This document shows positions 1-4,108 of a stretch of DNA of 6,212 nt, one piece after another. Location of the stretch: assembly GCA_028691595.1 (NCBI GenBank), contig JAQUZA010000206.1:1-6212 (forward strand), in the 5' to 3' direction. Numbering within the stretch: the first letter of the stretch is position 1; every line of letters starts with the position of its first letter. The position numbers were made by a program, and so were the translations under genes. Origin of the DNA: Candidatus Rifleibacteriota bacterium (GTDB lineage Bacteria; Muiribacteriota; Ozemobacteria; Ozemobacterales; Ozemobacteraceae). A model generated the notes under the pieces. The model made no database searches. It was given only the letters and a program-made list of their open reading frames with translations, and was not told the origin of the DNA.

Positions 1-1
1 T

Positions 2-148
2 AAAACAGCCGCCGAAGCCCTCGGAAACCTGAGAGACATCAGGTGTCTGGTTGCCCTGAAAAATACCACCCGCGACCAGAGCCGCGAAGTGCGCATGGCT
101 GCCAACCAGGCCCTCCAGGAAATCTTTAAGGCCCACAAACTCAACTGA
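2..148 (+). CDS. HEAT-repeat protein, C-terminal end (partial)
   Basis: Only the last 48 codons are in the window, ending in TGA at 146-148; the start lies upstream. The readable residues run KTAAEALGNLRD near the left edge and later VRMAANQALQEIFK, which are two amphipathic helix patterns with the alanine/leucine spacing of HEAT (PBS-lyase type) repeats. Such repeats form superhelical protein-binding scaffolds and carry no catalysis of their own. The final repeat appears to run directly to the C-terminus (KAHKLN). Because most of the protein is missing, the full domain set and role cannot be given. The repeat assignment rests on the pattern alone, without a profile search. Confidence 0.7.
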   Translation, partial: KTAAEALGNLRDIRCLVALKNTTRDQSREVRMAANQALQEIFKAHKLN

Positions 149-172
149 CACAAATCTCAACATCTTATTAAA

Positions 173-237
173 CCTCAACCAGCTTTGTTGAGGCCATCAA
201 CCGCGGCAGTCATTACTGCAACCGCGGCTTCTTATTT
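173..237 (+). terminator. Tandem hairpins after the HEAT-repeat gene
   Basis: Two stem-loops lie 25 bases past the stop codon. The first pairs CCTCAAC (173-179) with GTTGAGG (187-193) around a 7-base loop. The second pairs CCGCGG (201-206) and CAGT (207-210) with ACTG (215-218) and CCGCGG (222-227), with a small CAA bulge. It is followed by the T-rich run CTTCTTATTT (228-237). The position and the pyrimidine tail suit a rho-independent terminator, although the tail is interrupted by C and A. Confidence 0.55.
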
Positions 238-304
238 ACACACCTTGTTGCCTCTTGACTTAGCTGTCTGAGCGGCGAAGTCACCCGGGAACCCCCCCCA
301 CGCC

Positions 305-350
305 CGCCAACCCGACAAAATTTTTCACGCCAACCCGGTCAACTTTTTTA
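305..350 (+). repeat. 23-bp imperfect tandem duplication
   Basis: Two adjacent 23-base units, 305-327 and 328-350, each begin with the exact 10-mer CGCCAACCCG and continue into a T-run (TTTTT and TTTTTT). About 18 of 23 positions agree. It looks like a local duplication. No function is visible, though each unit places a T-run after a GC-rich patch. Confidence 0.6.
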
Positions 351-380
351 ACCTCCTCCCCCCTCTTTTTTCTAGCTGGT

Positions 381-444
381 GATTTTTTACCTGCAAGGCA
401 AGAGCAAATTTTTCATGTTTCATGTGAAACCCGGGATTTTTTAC
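381..444 (+). repeat. Direct repeat GATTTTTTAC flanking the parS-like site
   Basis: The 10-mer GATTTTTTAC occurs exactly at 381-390 and 435-444. The two copies bracket the parS-like palindrome at 416-431. Both copies are AT-rich, so the match could be partly compositional. Confidence 0.4.
416..431. promoter_or_regulatory. parS-like ParB binding site candidate
   Basis: The 16-mer reads TGTTTCATGTGAAACC. Compared with the well-known Bacillus-type parS TGTTTCACGTGAAACA, 14 of 16 bases agree; the differences are the first base of the central CG (C to T) and the last base. The half-sites GTTTCA (417-422) and TGAAAC (425-430) are perfectly complementary. parS is bound by ParB/Spo0J for chromosome segregation, and the same site is shared by many phyla. 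The central change disturbs the palindrome, so this could be a weakened site or a chance palindrome. No parA or parB gene is in the window. Confidence 0.4.
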
Positions 445-522
445 TTAGTCAAAATAATTTTTATTATGTAAATCATGCTTGAGAAAATCCTACTACCACA
501 CGCAAATTTCAACTAAAACTCA

Positions 523-541
523 GGAATCCCAAAACGATTCC
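523..541. other. Hairpin GGAATC/GATTCC
   Basis: GGAATC (523-528) pairs with GATTCC (536-541) around the loop CCAAAAC. Read on the minus strand the hairpin is followed by TGAGTTTT, so it could be a weak terminator for leftward transcription coming from the structured block to its right. On the plus strand it runs into a C-tract. Confidence 0.3.
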
Positions 542-580
542 CCCCACCTCGAAGGCATTTACAGTTTTTTATCCTAGCCA

Positions 581-607
581 ATCCGTGTTCATCCGTGGTC
601 GGCCTGC
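581..607 (+). repeat. Decamer repeat, left copy (2 units + GGCCTGC)
   Basis: Two 10-base units, ATCCGTGTTC (581-590) and ATCCGTGGTC (591-600), are followed by GGCCTGC (601-607). The same arrangement recurs at 1017-1044 in the same orientation, so the pair forms long direct repeats around the block between them. No coding meaning is seen. Confidence 0.75.
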
Positions 608-668
608 TTAAAACGAGTGTCGGTTTTTATGGCCGGCGCAGCTATCAGCCGGGAGTCGCTTGCCGCCC

Positions 669-705
669 TCCTGGCTCACGCGACATAAAAGCTTCCTGCT
701 TAAAT
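669..705. repeat. 37-bp hairpin repeat, copy 1
   Basis: This segment aligns without gaps to 837-873 at about 28 of 37 positions. Both share TCCTGGC at the start, CATAA in the middle and a terminal hairpin with loop TTCCT. Here the hairpin stem is AAGC/GCTT; in copy 2 it is GCGC/GCGC. Two base pairs therefore changed on both sides together. Confidence 0.6.
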
Positions 706-713
706 ACTTTTTG

Positions 714-761
714 CCGACAGGAGGTCGGTTATACTCGACAGCGTCAGGATAGATGCTGTCG
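714..761 (+). other. Two plus-strand hairpins with AGGA loops
   Basis: CCGAC (714-718) pairs with GTCGG (724-728) around the pentaloop AGGAG. CGACAGC (736-742) pairs with GCTGTCG (755-761) around a 12-base loop that contains AGGAT. They have the same kind of loop as the hairpins around them but lie in the opposite orientation. On the minus strand the first loop becomes CTCCT, which could pair with the AGGAG loop near 668-672. Confidence 0.5.
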
Positions 762-791
762 GGTGCCTCCAGGGTTGGCTCAGAGCTGGCC

Positions 792-806
792 TTTGCCTTC
801 GGCAAA
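792..806. other. Short hairpin TTTGCC/GGCAAA
   Basis: TTTGCC (792-797) pairs with GGCAAA (801-806) across the triloop TTC. It sits in the middle of the hairpin cluster and is the only clear one there without an AGGA/TCCT loop. Confidence 0.4.
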
Positions 807-836
807 CCCTCACTTCGTTCGACAACTTGCTTTCCA

Positions 837-873
837 TCCTGGCGCAAGTTGCATAAGCGCTTCCTGCGCAAAT
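837..873. repeat. 37-bp hairpin repeat, copy 2
   Basis: This is the second copy of the repeat at 669-705. It is preceded by the arm CAACTTGC (823-830), which pairs with GCAAGTTG (844-851). After CATAA (852-856) comes GCGC-TTCCT-GCGC (857-869). A more diverged third module follows at 892-941: CCATGGC/GCCATGG, then CATAA (923-927), then CGCC-GTCCT-GGCG. Confidence 0.6.
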
Positions 874-996
874 CACAAGCTTACGAAAAGACCATGGCAA
901 TCACAATCCTGTGCTGCCATGGCATAAACGCCGTCCTGGCGCAATAATCCCGTCTTCTATCTGCGCCTGGTTTATATGTTAAATGCAGTTCAAATT

Positions 997-1044
997 ATCT
1001 GTATTAATCCGTGTTAATCCGTGTTCATCTGTGGCCCGGCCTGC
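997..1044 (+). repeat. Decamer repeat array, right copy (4 units + GGCCTGC)
   Basis: Four tandem 10-base units read ATCTGTATTA (997), ATCCGTGTTA (1007), ATCCGTGTTC (1017) and ATCTGTGGCC (1027), followed by CGGCCTGC. A lone further unit, ATCCGTGGTA, lies at 1071-1080. The last two units plus GGCCTGC match the left copy at 581-607 with one extra base. Confidence 0.75.
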
Positions 1045-1054
1045 AAACGGCCTG

Positions 1055-1084
1055 TTAATCCTCATCTCAAATCCGTGGTATAAA
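1055..1084 (+). promoter_or_regulatory. Weak promoter candidate for the aminotransferase-like gene
   Basis: TATAAA (1079-1084) could be a -10 element, with TTAATC (1055-1060) as a poor -35 at 18 bases. It would give a leader of about 55-60 bases. The -35 match is weak and the -10 partly overlaps the last decamer unit. Confidence 0.25.
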
Positions 1085-1087
1085 GTT

Positions 1088-1147
1088 GTTGCCACACCCC
1101 CCCATTAGCAATATGTTTAGTATGGGTATTATATCCGAGGGGGCAAC
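1088..1147 (+). promoter_or_regulatory. Leader able to mask the ribosome binding site
   Basis: The ribosome site GAGGGGG (1137-1143) lies 5 bases before ATG 1149. Two upstream segments can pair with it: GTTGCC (1088-1093) with GGCAAC (1142-1147), and the seven-C run (1097-1103) with the five-G run (1139-1143). The pairings exclude each other, and either would block initiation. A start at about 1091 would remove much of the first one. Confidence 0.35.
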
Positions 1148-1148
1148 T

Positions 1149-2345
1149 ATGCAGGAATTTCTCATGCGCCCGATGTCGATTCTGCCGTGCTCTCGCCGCC
1201 TGACTTTCATCAGGGCCGATGGCTGCATTCTTTTCGACGAAAATGATCGGGGTTATCTCGACACCTTTGCGGCCAATGGCAATATCATTGCAGGTCACGC
1301 AGTCGCCAGCATCCAGGAAGCCTACCGGCAGCCGTCGATTCAAGCGGGGCAACGGCTCATTGAAGAACTTCAGCAGCTGCTGCCGGGTTATCTCGAGCAC
1401 TTTCAGCTGTTCAAATCTGGGGTTGATGCAATCAAGTCAGCCTGCGCGCTTTCGAGGCGCTTCCGTAACCGGCCCTATATCCTGGGCATATCCGAAGATA
1501 TCATTCAAAATTCATTTCTTGTGGTTTCTTCATCAGATGAAGAAAATTTTACGCCTCTGTTTTCGATTGATACGCACTTTGAACTTGTCAGTCACAATCT
1601 CAGTCACCCACCTGTTACCGGGCAGAAGCGTCTTTCCGAACTGGGAAAATCCTGCCGGGGTGCCTGTCTCTGCTCACTCGAGTCATTTTTCGCCGATCTG
1701 GCCGACAAGACTGCTGCGATCATAATTGAGCCATCCATCGGTGTTGGTGGTTCAATCGAACCCTGCCGCAATTTTTTTGGCAAACTCGAAGAGTTCTGTC
1801 GTGCCAACGGTATCGATCTGATTTCCAATGAGACCCAGTGTGGTATTGGGCGCACCGGCAGCCGCATGTTCGGGTTTCAGCTGTTGAATATTCACCCTGA
1901 TATTGTCTGCATTGGCCCAAGTCTGGCGAATGGTTACCCAATAGGGGTTACTGCCTGTGCCGGGCATTTTGCCGATCATGTCGAACCGGTAACTGCAATT
2001 GCCAGTTCTTCGTGCGCTGCCGCTCTCGCTACCCTGCAACAGATTGAAAAATTCGATCTGTTACGGCGGTCAGAGCAACTCGGTGAAATTTTTAAAGAAA
2101 TTTTGCAGCATAAAATTGGCACTCACAAGTTGGTCAGGCAAATTCGCGGCCTGGGCATGATGATCGAGATCGAGCTCGAAAACAGTGAAACGGCGCTGAA
2201 CCATCACCATCGCACCAGTGAACTTGGCCTGATAACTGGCATTGGCAATGTCCGGAAAAATGTGATCAGGCTGACACCGCCGCTGATTTTCAGTGGTGAA
2301 GACACCGAAAAGGCCTGCCGGATAATTCTTGAATCTCTTCCCTGA
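1149..2345 (+). CDS. Class III aminotransferase-fold protein lacking the PLP lysine (probable pseudoenzyme)
   Basis: The 398-residue product has the full length and order of a class III (GSA/ornithine-type) PLP aminotransferase: an N-terminal G-C-I-L-F-D-E-N-D-R-G-Y-L-D segment, SGVDA (90-94, family SGxEA), EPSIGVGG (194 on), GRTG (234-237), PDIVCIG and later RGLGMMIEIEL and TPPL. The catalytic positions are changed. The family D-E-V-Q reads N227-E-T-Q, losing the aspartate that holds the PLP ring nitrogen. The family G-K-x-L reads G-P257-S-L, losing the lysine that binds PLP. The YHG-type segment after SGxEA is also unrecognisable. The frame is intact, so the protein is probably made but cannot be a normal transaminase; a binding or regulatory role is inference. 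ATG 1149 is preferred for its GAGGGGG site at 5-base spacing; a TTG at 1086 or an ATG at 1113 would add residues that look unlike protein. It converges on the membrane-protein gene with a 6-base gap. Confidence 0.85.
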   Translation: MQEFLMRPMSILPCSRRLTFIRADGCILFDENDRGYLDTFAANGNIIAGHAVASIQEAYRQPSIQAGQRLIEELQQLLPGYLEHFQLFKSGVDAIKSACALSRRFRNRPYILGISEDIIQNSFLVVSSSDEENFTPLFSIDTHFELVSHNLSHPPVTGQKRLSELGKSCRGACLCSLESFFADLADKTAAIIIEPSIGVGGSIEPCRNFFGKLEEFCRANGIDLISNETQCGIGRTGSRMFGFQLLNIHPDIVCIGPSLANGYPIGVTACAGHFADHVEPVTAIASSSCAAALATLQQIEKFDLLRRSEQLGEIFKEILQHKIGTHKLVRQIRGLGMMIEIELENSETALNHHHRTSELGLITGIGNVRKNVIRLTPPLIFSGEDTEKACRIILESLP

Positions 2346-2366
2346 GTTGGGTCAGGAATCAAGAAT
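2325..2366. terminator. Inverted repeat across both stop codons of convergent genes
   Basis: ATTCTTGA (2325-2332) pairs with TCAAGAAT (2359-2366), and inside it CCTGA (2341-2345) pairs with TCAGG (2352-2356). The structure covers the ends of both genes and the 6-base gap. It could act as a shared bidirectional terminator, but no T-run follows on either strand and the internal loop is uneven. Confidence 0.35.
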
Positions 2367-2768
2367 CATTTCGATAAAATCATAAACGTCAGCGAGCGAA
2401 ACACCGGTAATCAACGCCAGGTAATAGAGATACCAGCCGATCAGCAGGCAAAACGGTGTACCGATCCAGGCAAAACTGGTTCCCTCATCGTTTCGAAATC
2501 TGGTGACAATAGCGATTGTCACAACCAGATGTGCGGCCCACAGGGTAATAATGCGCCCGTAAATGTAACTGTTTACAAAAACTGACAGCCAGATAAAAGC
2601 CATGCCGGCAAAGGCATCATGCAGCACCACCGGAAAAAAGTGCAGGGGCCGGGTGCTGTCGAGATCGCGAAAAACCCAGCCGGGTCTTTCTTCGTTTTTA
2701 ATGGCTCTGCCGGCAAAAATACAGTAGACAATGCCAAGGCAGAAGGAAAAAAATCTAGCTGTTTCCAT
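2352..2768 (-). CDS. Small four-helix integral membrane protein of unknown function
   Basis: The 138-residue product starts at ATG 2768 with AGGAG six bases upstream on the minus strand. Hydrophobic segments lie at about residues 6-20, 44-65, 72-89 and 101-121, separated by charged loops such as KNEERPGW and RFRNDEG. A short acidic tail (DVYDFIEMILDS) follows. This predicts a polytopic inner-membrane protein; the charge pattern does not fix the topology. No family is recognised and no catalytic motif is seen. An H-D pair (H50, D51) and H80 lie in or near the membrane and would be worth comparing in homologues. The gene faces the aminotransferase-like gene and is divergent from the restriction-modification operon, so context gives no function. 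Confidence 0.75.
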   Translation of the reverse strand: METARFFSFCLGIVYCIFAGRAIKNEERPGWVFRDLDSTRPLHFFPVVLHDAFAGMAFIWLSVFVNSYIYGRIITLWAAHLVVTIAIVTRFRNDEGTSFAWIGTPFCLLIGWYLYYLALITGVSLADVYDFIEMILDS

Positions 2769-3040
2769 GGTTTTCTCCTATTTAATTTTATCACAACCCT
2801 CAACCCCTCGAAACATTTCGCCCGAAAAGTCGTGCAAACGCACTATAAATACTGTAAATTTGCAATTGACCAATCAAACCGTGCAGAATATCATATTTTA
2901 AGAAAAGAGTTAAATCAGTCCTAGTGTTAAGGGGAGATGGAATTTTTTACGGCCCTGTTAACGTGCAAGCTGAAATTCATTGCCAGTTCTTGTTGGTGTT
3001 GTCAGATGACACGGAAAAACGAAAGGTTCAAACATAAATC
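2769..3040. other. Divergent intergenic region before the R-M operon
   Basis: This gap serves the membrane-protein gene leftwards and the R-M operon rightwards. It holds the chained palindromes CGAAA-CA-TTTCG-CC-CGAAA at about 2808-2826, the hairpin GTGC-AAAC-GCAC (2832-2843), the operon promoter, and TGTCA-GA-TGACA (3000-3011). A 44-codon frame from ATG 2937 to TAA 3069-3071 exists, but its GGGGAG abuts the ATG and its residues resemble no protein. Confidence 0.5.
2866..2894 (+). promoter_or_regulatory. Sigma70-type promoter of the R-M operon
   Basis: The -35 TTGACC (2866-2871) and the -10 TATCAT (2889-2894) are separated by exactly 17 bases. Transcription would start near 2901 and give a leader of about 140 bases before GTG 3041. 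The imperfect palindrome TGTCAGATGACA (3000-3011) in that leader is a possible protein site. No controller (C) gene is visible. Confidence 0.5.
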
Positions 3041-3247
3041 GTGCGGAAAAAACCTTCTCTTTACGGCTTAATCAACTCAAACCGAGACTTTTCCAGCCCC
3101 TACGCATGGGGAAAGAACCAGTTTAATTCATCTTTCCCAGCTGCTCTAGCTTGCTACATGAGAGATAAAAAACTTCCTGCCGTATACATTAAGCATGGAA
3201 AAAAATCAAACACCACACTTTCAGAAATTTCATTTGATGATTTTTGA
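3041..3247 (+). CDS. N-terminal fragment of the interrupted endonuclease
   Basis: This 68-residue frame ends at the internal TGA. It contains only the opening region of the endonuclease (SNRDFSSPYAWGKNQFNSS and CYMRDKKLP) and none of the catalytic residues. If translated alone it should be inactive. Its start is GTG with a weak ribosome site. Confidence 0.5.
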   Translation: MRKKPSLYGLINSNRDFSSPYAWGKNQFNSSFPAALACYMRDKKLPAVYIKHGKKSNTTLSEISFDDF

Positions 3248-3313
3248 CAAACAACACTGCCAAATGACCAGCTCTTCTTTTCATTTGAGTACAGATTTAC
3301 TCCCTACGCTGAA

Positions 3314-4108
3314 ATGACGGTGGATGATATCCAGCCAATCGATTTGGTTGTGTCTGAAAATAGCTCAAAATGCCTTCTTGCCCCGGTCGAAATAAAGCTT
3401 ACAACTATTCCAGACAACACCACGGCAAATAAAAATGATGCCGAATACGGTTCAGAACTTGTAATACGCTCTCCAACGATGCGATATGCTGCAATGGGTA
3501 TGGGGCGATCCTGCATTAAATTTATGTCACAAATACGTGATTTATTTTCACCATCTTGCGCAAAAATACGAGATTGGGATAACCTCGTTGAGGTTGCGAA
3601 GCACAAGGACAAAATCATCGCTGCATTAGATACATTCCTAAACACTTACTCAAAACACGAAAAGCCTCTTATGATGCAACCGATCTGGAAAACAAAGGGT
3701 AAAAAGCCTATTTTGGCCGAAAACTGCCTTGATATTTTTGTTTGGAGTGATTTTGCCCTTTGCCGCCTACTGCTAGATTCGGGTAATGGCGGTGACGAAA
3801 AAATATCACGACCGCAAAGAGCGGCATTGAGGCTGGCCCGGTTTCTCTATGAATTGTCAACTAGAGGAAAGGTTTTTCAGAAACCGATTTATGATGGTAT
3901 GACCTTTGACAACCTCAATGACAAAGAGTTTGCTGTAAGCGGTATGAAAACGAACCCTCCTATGTGTTGCGACCGCCTTACGAAGCCAATTATTACGAAA
4001 GACCAAATCAGAGAAATCATTCTCGGTGGCGGCCAGAAATTTCTTTCTCCAGAGCGACGTTTTGATGCAATAATCTACTATTCAAGAGAGATTTTCAGTG
4101 AAGAATAA
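3314..4108 (+). CDS. C-terminal fragment of the endonuclease with the nuclease core
   Basis: The 264-residue frame begins at ATG 3314, the first ATG after the internal stop. It holds the presumed catalytic residues (fragment D10, E26 and K28 in APVEIKLTTIPD) and a long helical C-terminal part ending at TAA 4106-4108. No purine-rich ribosome site precedes ATG 3314, and 66 bases separate it from the TGA, so reinitiation would be inefficient. It lacks about 90 N-terminal residues of the family, so activity is doubtful. It overlaps the methyltransferase start by 11 bases. Confidence 0.6.
   Translation: MTVDDIQPIDLVVSENSSKCLLAPVEIKLTTIPDNTTANKNDAEYGSELVIRSPTMRYAAMGMGRSCIKFMSQIRDLFSPSCAKIRDWDNLVEVAKHKDKIIAALDTFLNTYSKHEKPLMMQPIWKTKGKKPILAENCLDIFVWSDFALCRLLLDSGNGGDEKISRPQRAALRLARFLYELSTRGKVFQKPIYDGMTFDNLNDKEFAVSGMKTNPPMCCDRLTKPIITKDQIREIILGGGQKFLSPERRFDAIIYYSREIFSEE

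Larger units (their letters stand above)
640..945 (-). ncRNA. Candidate structured RNA with AGGA-loop hairpins (CsrB/RsmZ-like)
   Basis: On the minus strand, in transcription order, hairpins show the loops AGGAC (stem CGCC/GGCG, 941-929), AGGAT inside CACA/TGTG within CCATGGC/GCCATGG (922-892), AGGAA (GCGC/GCGC, 869-857), AGGAT closed by CC/GG inside CAACTTGC/GCAAGTTG (851-823), AGGAA (AAGC/GCTT) near 701-689, and AGGAG (GCC/GGC, about 675-665) inside GTCGC/GCGAC (684-655). Five of the six loop segments read CAGGANG, which agrees with the GGA-in-loop motif bound by CsrA/RsmA in CsrB-type sponge RNAs. Stem sequences differ while pairing is kept, as expected of selected RNA structure. Against this, two further hairpins (714-728 and 736-761) carry AGGA on the plus strand, and no convincing promoter or terminator for leftward transcription is visible. 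Ends are approximate. An alternative is a REP-like palindromic repeat cluster. Confidence 0.35.
149..1148. other. 1-kb non-coding, structure-rich intergenic region
   Basis: No reading frame here looks like a protein. The short open frames between about 595 and 950 overlap one another on both strands and lie on top of hairpins. The stretch holds terminator-like hairpins near the left edge, C-rich homopolymers (for example eight C at 292-299), a 23-bp tandem duplication, a repeated GATTTTTTAC, a parS-like palindrome, an AT-rich segment at about 450-475, decamer repeat arrays, a hairpin cluster at about 647-941, and the leader of the aminotransferase-like gene. Each of these is listed separately where supported. 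Confidence 0.75.
3041..4108 (+). pseudogene. HindVP-like type II restriction endonuclease, interrupted by an in-frame TGA
   Basis: A single frame of 355 codons before the final TAA is broken only by TGA at 3245-3247 (codon 69). The N-terminal part (GLINSNRDFSSPYAWGKNQFNSSFP) recalls the opening of HindVP-family endonucleases, which cut GRCGYC. After the TGA the frame continues as protein (QTTLPNDQLFFSFEYRFTPYAE). A PD-(D/E)XK-type core is visible as P-I-D101 then E117-I-K119. There is no frameshift or deletion, and the overall length suits the family as recalled. The first available start is GTG 3041, since TAA lies at 3035-3037; the nearest purine site, GAAAGG, is rather far. TGA is a normal stop in neighbouring genes, so code reassignment is not supported. 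A sequencing error or stop-codon readthrough (the next base is C) are alternatives. Confidence 0.7.

Noticed and set aside
416..600. A replication origin around the parS-like site and the AT-rich stretch
   Set aside because: No cluster of DnaA boxes was found (the best, TTATCCTAG at about 569-577, is a poor match) and no dnaA, dnaN or parAB gene is near.
595..947. Overlapping open frames on both strands between 595 and 947 as protein genes
   Set aside because: They overlap one another in several frames, lack convincing ribosome sites, give low-complexity or cysteine/arginine-rich products, and sit on hairpins whose pairing explains the sequence better.
581..1080. CRISPR array or integron attC sites
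   Set aside because: The decamers are tandem without spacers, the hairpin copies are irregularly spaced, and no cas gene, integrase or attC core sites are present.
1086..1148. TTG 1086 as the start of the aminotransferase-like gene
   Set aside because: The extra 21 residues resemble no part of the family and would be encoded by the C7 leader. ATG 1149 has a strong site at correct spacing.
2937..3071. A 44-codon frame as a controller or small protein before the endonuclease
   Set aside because: The purine run abuts the ATG with no spacing, the product has no helix-turn-helix pattern, and the frame overlaps the endonuclease start.
3245..3247. TGA read as selenocysteine or as a reassigned sense codon
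   Set aside because: No selenocysteine hairpin is evident after it, the position is not a known catalytic site, and TGA ends three other genes in the window.
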